NCBI GenBank assembly: GCA_003024175.1
Contig: MDYQ01000020.1
Coordinates: 62,001-126,000 of the forward strand
Direction of reading: 5' to 3'
DNA: 64,000 bases
Source: Planoprotostelium fungivorum
Lineage: Eukaryota > Evosea > Variosea > Cavosteliida > Cavosteliaceae
Position 1 is the stretch's first letter, and the number at the start of each line of letters is the position of its first letter. This document shows positions 1 to 11,576 of this stretch, one piece after another. The translations under genes were made by a program, and so were the position numbers. Below the pieces are notes generated by a model that saw only the letters and a list, made by a program, of their open reading frames with translations, made no database searches and was not told the origin of the DNA.

Positions 1-1458
1 AAAAACAAACTCACTTCCAGCGGCGACAGACTTGATGCGGCTGGGTGTCGCACGGAAAATGAAATCGTTGCGGTCATCATTCTGGCCGTGCGTTCCCGAC
101 AGAGTCGAAAAGTTTCCCTCCATGAAGGAACCAGAGGTCAGCTCTCCCTTCATCTCCCAGCTGCAGTTCCCATCAGTTCTCCATTGCTTCTCCATCGTGG
201 CAATTGAGACTCACTTTAGGTTGACGTCGATGGCGATCTCGAATTGGAGTGCGATGTCGGCAATGCCGGGCACGCCCATGGTTTCGAATGGAACGACCAA
301 CTTGAAGAGGTTGGGGAGGCCGATGGAATAGCGAACGGCAGAGCCGACCTGTGATGATGAGACTCTAAACATGATGGTGAATGTGATGATGAGATTCTGA
401 AGAGGAGGGGTGCGGGTGATGAACTCACGGTGACGTCCAATTGGAGGTAAGAGACACCGATGGAGGTGAGGTCTTTCGATCCGCTCGAATCGTAATCGAA
501 GAGGATGTCCAAGTTGAAGAGGGAGAAGCAGTTGGAACACTTTAGAGTCAACAGCTCGAGCTGTCGTGTGATTGAGTGATGTGTCATCACGGCACGTCAT
601 CTCACGTTGACTTTGTTGTTCATCAGAGCGCATGCCTGCTTGAGTTGAGGTTGGACGGCGGCCTCGGGGGACTTGCACGTGAGAGCGTAGAGGGGGATGG
701 AGGCGTTGCCCTTCATCTTCGATTCGTCGGCGTTCCAGTTGACTTTCTTGTGCCACTCGATGTCGTTGGGGTCTCTGTTCAATGTCCATCAGAGACGTCG
801 CATGGTGAGATGTTTAGAGGTACTCACTCGTTGGTGGCGGCCTCGGCCGTCATGAAATGATGTCTGATGGGCTTGAAGGACATCTTGAGCTTGTGGAAGA
901 CTTCGCGTTCCTCTACGGGAATTGTCTTCACCACCAATTTGTTATTATACACTGCAGTCTCCTGCACTCTTCCTGCGAAACGCTCCAGCTGGCCCTTCTC
1001 ATCCTTGCAGCCCCATTCTTTTCCTCCCACCAAGATCTTTCCCTTCTCAAACTCGGGGAAGGATTCTCCCTCGGCGACAGAGAGGCGGAGGTAGCCGTTG
1101 AAGCATTCGACGGACTCGATCTAAAATGGGTATTAGAATCCGGTCCGACGGACACGATATGATTCACCTGAGTGTGTTCACGATCGAGGCGGATGACATC
1201 CTTGTTATAGGCGACTTCATACTGGAGAAGTTCCTGAGAAGGTACCTGGTGATACCATCAATCTTAAGACCGACATTACAATTTAGACGTTCTATCTCCT
1301 ACCTGTGATCTCTTGTGGCGTCCCTCTAGGTTCAGAGCCTTTCTGTGGACTCCGTCTGCGTCGGCGGGAGGTAAATCGTCACTCTCGAATCTCGATGGGC
1401 GGGCACCAAAGGCAGAAGAGAAGAGCAGACACAAGAGCGCCACGGAGAGGGACCTCAT
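1..1458 (-). CDS. Secreted protein of unknown family, 3' end missing
   Basis: The start codon at 1456-1458 opens a clear signal peptide (MRSLSVALLCLLFSSAFGA). Exons then follow in one frame through short introns: ELLQYEVAYNKDVIRLD, IESVECFNGYLRLSVAEG, a Lys/Glu-rich stretch with VKTIPVEEREVFHKLKMSF, RDPNDIEWHKKVNWNADES, LELLTLKCSNCFSLFNLD, and VGSAVRYSIGLPNLFKLVVP. The gene runs off the left edge, so its C-terminus is unseen. The alternating hydrophobic pattern and lack of other membrane segments suggest an extracellular beta-rich protein. I do not recognise the family and assign no function. A faint likeness to cysteine-containing fungal extracellular domains was not strong enough to name. 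Confidence 0.75.
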
Positions 1459-1849
1459 GGTGGTTGTGTTGCTCGAAGAATAAACGGTCGAGTTCGTTAA
1501 CGATATTTCCTCCTTACGATGACAAACAAAAGACGACAACAACACTGCCTTCTGACGTCCTCTCGTATCTCATCAGCCTCTATCACACCAACTCTCCCCC
1601 TAAATCATCTGAATATCACGTCTGAACATCTATACCGAGACAACCTGGCGCTCTGTCGGGTGAGTTGGAAACTGAGCGTAAGGTGCATCGCAGTCTTGAC
1701 AAATCCATGGACAAATCGCTTGATCGTAGTGAAAACGTTTTATATGGACAGAACTCTATACACAGAGACCTCCTCGATCATCTCATCATGATCCTTCCTC
1801 TTCGTCTCATTGTCCTCTCTGTCGCTGTTAGTCCACGACTCTCCGTCTC
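1459..1849. other. Intergenic region, nothing recognised
   Basis: This 390-bp stretch lies between the 5' end of the secreted-protein gene and the stop of the mitochondrial carrier gene. Both genes are on the minus strand, so it must hold the carrier's 3' UTR and the secreted gene's promoter. I see no additional gene or structured RNA in it. Confidence 0.5.
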
Positions 1850-3177
1850 TCATCTTCCCACCTCTAGATAACTCTTGCAGCTCTCGTAACAGCTGATCAT
1901 GATGGCGCAGGCCGGGGCAACTTTCACGACCCTCGGTAGCATCCCCCTCGTCAGACCCTTGTAACCTTCCTCCTTCCAGATCTTCTCCATGATCTGCATG
2001 GATCCCATGGGTCTTCCCACGCCTTCTCCAAGGTGCATCTGTCGCCTCGTCTTGATGAGATCGATCGGGTTTGTGATGCCGGCGGCGATCATGCCTGATG
2101 ATGTCCCTGTCAGTCGACTGAATCGAACGACAGAAATTCACCTCCCAGTGCTCCCGATAGAAAGTCGATGAAGAATTGAGTTTCGATCTTGTCTTTCAGT
2201 TGTCGTCGTGAATATTCAAAGGTGGACCAGTAGATGGCTGAAAAAGGAGCGTCTCTTAAAAGCGTGGGAGGAAGGCCGGCCCACAGTCCTCTGATTCCGT
2301 TCTGTCTGACGATCCGCCGGCAGAGTTGGTACACACCTGCATGAGTTCAATCTTGCGTGAGAATTTGAAAGACGTTCGAGTCACCTTCGTTCTTTAGATT
2401 CTGAGGCGAAGTGGCCTGGAGATTAGTCCTGAGCATTTCGAGGGGTGATGTGATCGTCGCCGTGACTGCACGAGCACCAAAGCCTGTGTTGTTCAGTTGG
2501 AATCCATTGGATGTGTGCATGTGAATGTGTGCAAGTGGATGTGTCGTGTGGGTGAGTTGATCACCTGCGACCATGGCGACGATCATGTAATTATTCGACT
2601 GGTTTTGTTGTAAGCGTTTCTTCAGTAATTCGTAAGACGTGAAATAACTGACGAGGTCAGTTGATTGATGCTATGGTGCGACATCAGGAGACTCACATAG
2701 CGCCCGCTGGCACTGACATGAGAAGTGTTGGAGGTAAGCCCCTCCATAGAGTGACGGGTCCTTCGTGTTTCGTGATCTTTGAAAATGCATCCTGCCGGAC
2801 CATCAGTACGTCTCAAGAGATGTTTGGAGTGAGCTGACTCACAATCATTCCATTCATCTGTAGAGAAGAAGAGGACGTCTGTGCCTGCAATCTGGCCTTC
2901 ACTACATCGAATGGACAGACTGAGAAGGTGTCAAAAGGATCTGTGGGCGAATGGAAGGTTTCACACCGACTATAGCTGAAATGCAAGAACCAATGCCCGC
3001 AGCCATGATCTTCGATTTAAACATCATTGGCTTCTGCACTTGTTCTGTCTTCCAAACCTGACACTATTTAATTCTCCATCTGTCACGATCGATCGATCTT
3101 TGTCCATCGAATACCATCCAAATCGAAGAACACATCCTCACCTGTAATTCTCTGTTTTCGACACCCATTCCTTGCAT
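1850..3177 (-). CDS. Mitochondrial solute carrier, SLC25A39/40 (Mtm1)-like
   Basis: A six-helix inner-membrane carrier of the SLC25 family. The three signature motifs are visible, one per repeat: CPFDVVKARLQ, TSPLEMLRTNLQ and TNPIDLIKTRRQ. Each is followed by an amphipathic segment with a G-[LF]-W-x-G-L-P-P-T-L-[LM] or Y-K-G-L-T-R-G motif. The combination of SPLEMLRTNLQ in repeat 2 with LLRDAPFSAIYWSTFE resembles the SLC25A39/SLC25A40/Mtm1 branch, linked to mitochondrial glutathione import and manganese/iron homeostasis; that subfamily call is less sure than the carrier call. The short first exon (MQGMGVENRELQ) joins in phase 0 to VWKTEQVQKPMM. The stop is at 1850-1852. Confidence 0.88.
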
Positions 3178-3355
3178 AGCATGGAAATGTGTTCTCTATC
3201 TTTCTTCTGACTGATGGTGATGCCCTCACGTGATGATCGCAGAGAACTTTCTCCGTTTTGATGACAGAAGAATCCGAGGAAACAAAGTTTCCCAGAAAAA
3301 TCGACGACCTCTACAATTCACATGAAGACACCTCATCTCGAGCCGATTCGAAACG
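3178..3355. promoter_or_regulatory. Divergent promoter region, carrier / dynactin p62
   Basis: Start codons of the minus-strand carrier and plus-strand DCTN4 genes face away from each other across 178 bp, so both promoters must sit here. No TATA box or named motif stands out. Confidence 0.5.
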
Positions 3356-5241
3356 ATGGCGGATGCGTTCATACACTACCACTGTGGTTGCAATCAACGA
3401 GGGCACGTCATAGATTCTCCTCTCTATCTATGTCACAAGTGCGCCAAGTTGAAATGTACAGAATGCACCACGCAGGAGATCGATAGTTTCTTCTGTCCAC
3501 AATGCATGGAGAATATGAGTAGCTCAGAGGTCACTCACTTCAGAAACAGTTGCAAGAAATGCTTCGAGTGTCCAAGCTGCTTCTCTATCCTGTCTTATCA
3601 TGTACAAGCCGATATATCAGGTAAGAGTGACATCGATTCTGATCCTGATGGAGGTAAAGGAGAAGAGGACAAAGCGCTGGTGTATCTTCGATGTGGATAT
3701 TGCAGATGGAATAGTTTAGACATTGGACTGCATGGAAACACGACGAACGATCTCATTGCCCTCTCAATGGACAAGGACAAATTCCCATCTGATTATAATG
3801 TTAGAGCCGCCAATGCACCAAAAGACGCCATAGGAAGCCTCATCGAGAAACACCAGAGAGAAGATCGAGACAAGGTATGTCCATCGTCTTCTCCTCATCC
3901 ATTCATCCCATATCATCAGGCGAAAGAGAAGAGACACAACCAAGCGAGAAAGAAATTGATCTTCAATCCTCGACTGGACACTCTGCCCGAGAGAAGCAAC
4001 ACCGCATGGAATTGGACCGATGTAGAAAAGTCATTGAAGGACAGATCGGAGAAGAAGCATGATGAACCGAGAGGTGGGGGAGCCGCATGAGGTGGAGACT
4101 GATGACAGAAGAATACACGGAGGAAGATGAAGTCTTGAATGCGATGAGAGGAGACTCTTACGATGCGAGCAACGTGACCACTTTGGAACAGAGGATAACC
4201 CATCCTTCTATTCAGACTCGTGATTCAAGGTGTTTCATTTTCATCATCTCCTCAATCATCGATCACCTCGATCAACATCAACACCATCATCACATGCGAT
4301 GAAAGCACGATGAACATTGCCATCAGCTGCAACTCGAACTGAATGAGAACAGGAAATTGATACCGATGAGGAAAGCTCTCATCTCACGGAGATCCAAGAG
4401 ATGTGGCGAATGCGAGCAGATCTTGATCAAACCAGATTTAAATCCAGTCAAAATCGAATTTAAACGACAGTGGACCGCACTTCAGTACGTACCGAAGGTG
4501 ACACATCGATGGAGGACGTGACGTCTGACTGTGTGAAGATTAACATATGCCACAACACTCTCTTTGAACAGAGCACGACGGTGTGTGACTTACACCTCCG
4601 CATGACAAATCCCCTCTTGTCCATTTCGATGTTGGAGTTAGATGCTGCCGATACATCTACAAGTGATCTAGTGGTGAGAATGATCTCATCCATCATCGTG
4701 ATCATCATCACCATTTCCAATTCACTTCTTTATTTCATATTCACAACACGTTCTCCTTTCTTTCCATATCATCCACACGTGTGATGATTTACATGTACTT
4801 CGAGGTATCTGGACTGCCTTTGAAGACGTTCCTACTACCGAAAGAGCACGAAGAAGAGGATGACAGTGATGAGATCAAGAGCATGAGAGAATCGGATACC
4901 AAGAACGTTCTCAACCGAAAAGAAAACACGATTCAGATCGTCATACGACTCAGCACGCGAGGAGGTCAGCCTCTGAAGGTGACTCGAGCACACATCATGA
5001 CGATGATGTTGATCGCGATCAGCTGCCGATGGTGATGAAGTTGAAACAAAAGTTGGGACCGAAAGAAGAAGAGCTCGAGATTCCAGTGACGATCCACTTG
5101 GAGAGACAAGGCAAACCACTCAACCTCCCCACCACCCCAACTCTCTCATCTTCTCAAGAGATGAAGCGACCGATGACGCCCCGATCATCACGCCCCATCG
5201 CTCTGTCTCCCGTTCTATTCAAAACGCAACCGGAAATCTGA
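3356..5241 (+). CDS. DCTN4: Dynactin subunit 4 (p62)
   Basis: This is the p62 subunit of the pointed-end complex of dynactin, the activator of cytoplasmic dynein. The N-terminus (MADAFIHYHCGCNQRGHV) begins a zinc-binding array of paired cysteines typical of the family: CHKC, CTEC, FCPQCM, CKKCFECPSC and RCGYCRW. The middle has the RCGECEQILIKPDLNP motif (residues CxxC plus KPxxNP), and the C-terminal half is the family beta-sandwich with LRMTNPL and a long charged linker. Several short introns interrupt it; one near 4060-4100 is only about 35 nt. The TGA at 5239-5241 lies 4 bp from the end of the convergent gene. Length, about 470 residues, fits the family. Confidence 0.92.
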
Positions 5242-5245
5242 TTTA

Positions 5246-8200
5246 TCATCGACTCGATCGCATGAAGCTCTCGATAAAAGTTGTTCTGTCGATCACGTCT
5301 GCCTCCAAGATTTCCACTTCTAAGAGGACGGTGTCGTTGTAGAGCCAACCCTCTTCGGGGTCGGTGAGGGCGGAGAGTTTGATGAACTGGGAGTAGCCAG
5401 ATCTGCGGGCGTTCGTTCCAAAGTCGAATTGTTGGGGGGCTATCTTGTCATCAGAACGCGATGATGTGATGGACAATCATGTGATGGAAGATCATGTGAT
5501 GTGTCGTTGATCATGTGATGGAAGATCTTGTCACCTGGTTGATAGATGACCGCTGGCTTCTTCTGGTTCATGAGACGGATGACGTACTTGATGTTCGCCG
5601 ACCAGCTCACTGCGTTCGGTGCGTCCAAGAATTCCAAGAAAACACCCAAATGTTCCGTCCCCTCGTATCCATTGGGATACACCGAGAACCTCCTGCCCGC
5701 TCGTTCAGTCCCAAAACTCCCAAATAAAACGAAATAAAACTCACCAGTTGAAACCGTGCAATCTGATTTTCGGTGACATCTCTCTCTGTACTCTCAACAG
5801 AGACGTCTGCCACCCTCCCACCCTCCAATGGACGAGCGACAGCTTCTCATGGACACCCAAAGCCTGCTTGAATCAGTACGAGAGGGCGCGGGTTCGATTC
5901 ACATCGATGGCATTTTTTTGCGCCCGTGTATCGATGGATAGATTGTAATCGTGCAGCAACAATTGTTCCGGCTTCCGGATTTCCTCTGGTAGATCGATGG
6001 CCTGTTCGATCTCTTTCCCCAAGCTGGAAAAAGTCGGACAACTACAACGAGACATTCCGATCACCTCTGCGCTTCTTTCAGGAAATTCGGATCGTCTCGT
6101 GCGGCTACCAACACTTCGACTCGCTCGATCTGTCTCCTCGTCTCTCTCTTCGAGTCTTCCATATACTTGATGTCTATGGTTAACCTCTCTAATGTCTCCT
6201 TCTTCTTATTTCTCGTGTCGTTGATGATCTGTGCCTGTTTTCATCTCAGTCTGTGTGACATTTCATCATTCAATGTGATTAGGAGTACCATTCGATATCT
6301 CCACCTCTTTCGCATCGAGCATGGCTCTTAATGCATCGAATTCGGCGACAATCTTCGTCTCTTCGCTGTCGTACTTTGACTCGATCATTCCGTGCATGAG
6401 ATCTCGCGTGTCCATGATCTTACTCTGCGATTCTTCTTTCGTCTTCAACGTCTGGAGAGGTTAAGGCCAGCCATTAGAAGAAGGTTTCACCTTCATGATC
6501 TTGTTCAATCGCTCGAGTTCGTCTGTGATGTGATCACTCTCCCTTCTCGCATTCTCTTGATCTTCTCGTTGGGCCTGTCAGGCGTGAGTCGGACTACAAC
6601 GAGCCATTTTGAAGATATCTCCTCTGATGATATCTCACCGAATCGGTTGCCATGGTGAGCAGGATCGAATTGACTTGTTCTTCGTGTGCTGCAACATTCT
6701 CCGCCGCATCATCTACGTTTCTCTGTGAAAGGTCAACGTGTGAAGAGGTGGAGATCGTACTGACCAGCAGCATGGTGCATTCGTCCGTGGTGAGACCATT
6801 TGCGATGCATTGTTTCGATATGAACGATCTCACGTTCTCCTTGTCCATTCCAAAGCTGAGCATCAATATGACTGATCGTGTGAGTCACAATATCGATATT
6901 CTCTCATCCGATCGAGTTATGATGAATGAAATCGATATTTTCTCTTGTTCAATCGAGTTATGATGAATGAAGTCGATATTTTCTCTTGTTCAATCAAGTG
7001 ATGAGAGGGAAGAGAATTCGATGACCTACCGAAGCTTCCTAATTGTCCAAAAAAGATGGAATGCTCCCTCGCAATGTGCTCACTCTGCTCGGCCGATTTC
7101 ATCTTGTCCCAATCTCGATTTCCATCGGTCTGCTTGCTCCTCTCCACGGCTACAGCATCTGTGACGTGTGATGACGTCATCACACGTCATCGACTCACCG
7201 TACAATGCAAAGTCCCAATATCGAGGCTTCTCCCACAGTTCCATGTGACGTAATTTCGATTGAACGTAATCAAAGACTCCGTTGATGTCTCTGTAATACG
7301 TCGATGCCATGTGCATCAACGATTTGGCCGTGGAATAATCCTGATGAGGTTGGAAATTCGGTCGTCTACAACGAGCCATACCTGAGAGATGTCACAGCGG
7401 ATGAGTGCGACTTTCATCAGCCTCCAGATTGTTTCGAAGGCTTCGGGGTGGAGGTTAGACTGTGTGGGTCAGAGAAAGAGTGTATCTATATTTAGCCTCA
7501 CCTTGATGCGATTTTGGTTCAGCAGTGTCGAGAAATAGCCTCGCCCCACTTCCGTCATAAAGTAAGCGTGCGTACTGAGGTACGTAAGTCAACGGATAAC
7601 ATCGAAGAGATTCCATCGAAATTTCGATACGTACCGGTCCATCTCCGAATCGGATAAACGGAAGAACTCCGGGCTGGCCTCTATCGGTGGAGATAATAGA
7701 CGAAGAAAAAGATTGTCCATGTGTTCTTTCATCTTCGGTATCTCGTGGTCCGGCAGGCTCAACTGTTTCACCTGCAGCATGAGGTCATCATCGACAAAAA
7801 TTTGTCAACGTTCTCCAACTATGACGAGTGATGTGTGGATCTGGATGAGTTCTCACGTCGGGATGGTCTTCGTGTTCCTTTGTCTGAGACCCCATCAACC
7901 TCTTCTCGAACGATATCTTGGATATCTTCTCCAATTTTGCCGTTCCCTGATGTCAATCAATCGACGATGTGATGTCTTCCACGTTCCTTCTCTTCACCTT
8001 TGTGAACATGCTCTTGAATCCGAAGCTGAATTTTTCGGTCATGGCGATCATTCCTTTCATCTTGTTTTGATTGGCATCGACACTCGTACTACTTGATGTG
8101 ATGTCAGTGATGTGTGATGTGATGTTGATGTTGATGTGATGTGATGTGTGATGTGATGTTGATGTTGATGTGATGTGATGTGTGAAGTGATGCGTGATGT

Positions 8201-9472
8201 TGATGACTTATCGATTTGACTCGATGGTCGATATGAATCGATTTTCACCTGCTGATCGTTGGGCTCTTGACTTGACTCGCGGTAGCTTTCTCTCTCTCTT
8301 CTATTTCCTGCAACTCTTTCTCCAAGTGTTCCTGCTGCTTCTGCTGCAGCTTCTACACTAAAATGAATGACACGATCATCACGTCCACTCACTTGCTCCT
8401 GCTGCTGTCTGTGCTGTATCGCTTTCATTCGTACTGCCTCTGCATTTCTCAAGTGATTCCTGTACACTTCACTCTTTAAGAAGCCGGATAAATGATTCTC
8501 CCGCAGCATCCTGCCCCCGTCAGCGTGTGCGAAATTTCGTCGGAAATTCACTTGAAAACCTCCTTCTGGGAGTCGTCATAGACATCGTGAGCTTTGTTTC
8601 GCAGGAGTAAGACATCAGAGGTACACGGCATGACATCGAATTGAATCTCTAAATCGATGATTTGTTCTTCAATCGCGCTGACCACTTCCTCTACGTTCTT
8701 TTTGATGGGAGAAGAGAGATTGAGCTGTTATGTCTTCATTTTTTCGCGTCTCATCATCGTCCATGATCACCTCGTAGGGTGAGCCTTTCTTGTAGTAGAT
8801 GCCGTGAATGTCTTGCATTCTCTTCTTCACTTGGCCAACCCACACTTTGAGTGCGGTGATTCTCTGCTCTGAGTTGATGTGTCAATGTGATTGGAAATGA
8901 TTGGATGATGATGGATGAGCGTGGAGATGGTGTCGCACCGTCGGTCGCCTTTGTACTCCTGTCTTCGATGTCGGGTGTGTCTGGGATCTGGGGCGACAGG
9001 ATGGATGGATCTGTGCTGAGGAAGATGTCTTCGTTGATGCCCTCTTCTTCTTCTTCATCGAGGATCGTGAACACTTTGTTCTCGTCTACTTCGTCTCTGA
9101 TCTTTCTGAGGGTCTCTCTCAGATCTCCCGAACCCAATCGAGTCAGTGAGCTCCTGCATCATTGTCAACCGATCTCGAATCGTGATTCGATGGAGGATGA
9201 TTGGGTGTGATGGATGACTCACGAACTCCTCCTCAGACGATTGCGAGGTGTGTCTGGGTCCATGAATTCTGGGAAATTGAGTTTGTATTCACCAACCTCC
9301 TTCAAGAAGAAGACGTTCTCTGCACATCGGCTCTGCAGACGTCAATATCTCATCTTCAAAATGAGCGAACCTCTTCGAGATAGTCCCTGAAAGATGCACA
9401 CAGATCCGCATCGCCTAGGATGGCGTAGAGTTTTGCAGAGTCACTCTTTAATGATGATACATTCTCCGCCAT
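5246..9472 (-). CDS. RGS / KIAA0513-SBF2-like / coiled-coil / MATH multidomain protein
   Basis: Exons join in frame across roughly 15 short introns to give about 800-850 residues. The N-terminus is an RGS-like domain: DLCASFRDYLEE joined to SRCAENVFFLKEVGEY, then an acidic Ser/Pro insert (ILDEEEEEGINEDIF), then GSPYELNLSSPIKKNV and DDSQKEVFKMLRENHLSGFL, the usual RGS second half. Next comes a region matching the KIAA0513/SBF2 pattern (GRGYFSTLLNQNRIKSN, DYSTAKSLMHMASTYY, WEKPRYWDFALYGDAV, FGMDKENVRSFI), then a coiled coil (ENARRESDHITDELERLNKI onward), then a C-terminal MATH domain (FSVYPNGYEGTEHLGVFLEF, DPEEGWLYNDTVLLEVEI). A G-protein-linked scaffold near membranes is inference. The start at 9472 is the first ATG; an upstream exon is possible. 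Confidence 0.78.
8095..8215. repeat. GATGT-rich simple repeat inside an intron of the RGS/MATH gene
   Basis: About 120 bp consist almost only of GATGT, GATGTT and GATGTG units, with a roughly 45-bp block (TGATGTGATGTGTGATG followed by TTGATGTTGATG) present twice. The block lies between the exon encoding the VEAAAEAAGTL segment and the exon encoding MIAMTEKFSFGFKSMF on the minus strand, so it is intronic. Confidence 0.85.
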
Positions 9473-9634
9473 CTAACGGATCAGATAGAATGTACGTGTG
9501 GTTGATCTCCAACTAATACTTCAGTTCCTCCTGGAACTCGAGTTGCATGAGCTGTGTGGCTTCGTGTGTGACCTTGTCACGTTGTAGATCAATAAAATTG
9601 AAAGACCTCCAAGTCACGCAAGGTTCAGTCTTGT

Positions 9635-11493
9635 TTATAGAGACACAAAATGTGAGTCCAAACTCTCTAACAGCTCCTTACATTCAAAGTGATTGGGAGA
9701 TAATTGCGTGCATTTTCTGATCAACTGATAACTCTCATCTAATTGCCCAAATTGGTAGCTCAACAACGCTAAATCTCTCAGCTCTCCTCACTCACTTGTC
9801 CACTCACCTTCGTTGAACAGAGGTTCAGATAAGTACGGACCGTTTTGAGCGGCGAGCTGAAGGTTCGATCTGGCCTGATCTGCGTTTCCCTTTCTGAGAC
9901 GAGTCACCCTGATAATGTCCCACAGATGCTCCATCTCACCTGAGCTCCAGCACTCCCAGATTATTGTAAGCTTCTGCGCAAGAAGGATTGAGAGACAGAG
10001 CGATCTGAAAGTGTTGATAAGCCAGACCGAGATCTCCTATTCCCAGAGAAATCTGTCCCAGATTATACCACACGTCGGCCGCTGCATCTCCTTGTGCTAA
10101 ATGGAGAGCACGTTCGAAACAGGCTAACGTCATGTCATACTGTCTGATTTAGACATCATAGAGGCGACACATCGACCGACCTGCTGGGCGTGGAAACAAC
10201 ACAGTCCCAGATTGTTCCACAATTCTGCCGAGCTCACTCCCATCTGAAGACGTGAACACGATGTGATTCTCCTTCGTTCACCTGCAATAGCCTACGGTAA
10301 TATCTCAGAGCCATTTCTGGTTGTTCCGAATAAAAGTACTCGCTGGCCAGAGATGCGATGGCCTCCACGTTGTAACTGCTCGCACGTCAGTGAAGACCGA
10401 ACGATTGTTCTTTCACCTGTCCAGAGTGAGAGCCGCCTTGTAGTTGTCCATCGCCTTGTCTGCATCGTTCATCGCATCGTGGATGCGCGCGACCGCCAGC
10501 GTCAGCGTCACTTCGTTTGGAAAGGTCTCGCAGGCTTTGAGGAGGATGTCCATGGCTGTAGCGGGTCGATCTAATCTCTGATAGATCTTAGACAGCCAGA
10601 CGTACGAGCTGACCATCTCTTGGTCCTTGAGAGAGCTGAGGAAGAAGCTGATGGAAGATGAGATGCGATGGAGATTTTACACATCTCACCGTTCGGCATC
10701 GCGATAGAGACCCAGACGATAGTAAGCCTTGCCCGTCTGTGCCTTCCAGAACCAATCCTTGTGCTCCGATTCGACCAGCGAGACCGAACACAGTTCTAGA
10801 GCCCTCAGAGGATGACCGAAAGTTAAGAGGTAGATGGACAAAACCTCCCTGACGTCAGCCTACGCGCATCATCGTCATGGTCTTCACCTTCGCCAGGGCC
10901 GGTCGAGTGGCGTATCTCTTCAAATTGAGACGATCCACTTCTATAAACTCTCCTCCTGGCCTCTGTAAAAGTGAGGCGGTTCCGAGTCTTACGAAACGTC
11001 CAGAAGAGGTCACAGGCCGGGCGGTGTTGAGTCTGCCTCCACCCATGGCAGTCGACAGACGATTTGGATTGACGGCAGAGGACAGCGGCCGAGATGAAGT
11101 GCCCGGTCGAGCGTAGCCTGAAACGGGCCTTCCGCTGCTGGACAGAGGGCGATTGGCAGACTGGCCACGTGATGTTGGCCTTTGAGAATTGGCTGAACTG
11201 AGCGGACGTTGCATGGAGGTTCCTGGCCTGGGAGCCGTTGCGATGGCATTATCATCTAAGAGAATCTCGGCGATGCCCTCCTCTTCCATCTCAGTGTCAT
11301 CCGTGAAAGCAACGTCTGTGAGTGCTCGACATTTGATATACCATACCGCCTTGCCGAGTCAGGAATGGGTGTTGGTATGATGCAAGGTCACCTGGTCGAG
11401 AGGGTTCTTTTGGAGGAGTTCTGTGCATGTCTGTATGCATTCGTCGAACCTGCGTCTCTTGAGGCGGCTGTAAGCGAGCGTTGCTGGCTCCAT
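9635..11493 (-). CDS. BBS8: Bardet-Biedl syndrome 8 protein (TTC8)
   Basis: This BBSome subunit works in membrane-protein traffic at the cilium. The N-terminus (MEPATLAYSRLKRRRFDECI) and the diagnostic GTS-rich linker match BBS8: EGIAEILLDDNAIATAPRPG, several RPLSS/RPxS repeats, then TSSGRFVRLGTASLLQRPGG and LNLKRYATRPALAKV. A string of tetratricopeptide repeats follows, including EVTLTLAVARIHDAMND, SFERAL-like CFERALHLAQ, DVWYNLGQISLGIGDL and AEAYNNLGVLELR. The protein ends LESLDSHFVSL, close to the animal BBS8 C-terminus. Introns are about 40-60 nt. About 500 residues is normal for the family. Presence of BBS8 implies a cilium or flagellum. Confidence 0.95.
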
Positions 11494-11576
11494 GTCGCTA
11501 AAATTAAAAATAAAATGTGTCATCCACGTTACACCATCAAACCAATCACATCACACGTGACATCTTGACTGGACAG
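11494..11576. promoter_or_regulatory. Very short divergent promoter, BBS8 / F-box gene 1
   Basis: Only 83 bp separate the BBS8 start codon (minus) from the ATG chosen for the F-box gene (plus). If an upstream in-frame start at about 11517 is used for the F-box gene, the gap shrinks further. No named motif is recognised. Confidence 0.4.

Noticed and set aside
5881-5945. tRNA-like GGGTTCGATTC word on the plus strand
   Set aside because: It resembles a T-arm, but no matching T-stem, anticodon arm or D-arm lies at the right distance. The bases belong to an exon-intron join of the RGS/MATH gene on the other strand.
6640-6660. X-box (RFX)-like GGTTGCCATGGTGAGC
   Set aside because: Only one half fits the X-box, and it lies within the RGS/MATH gene at an exon-intron join, not in a promoter.
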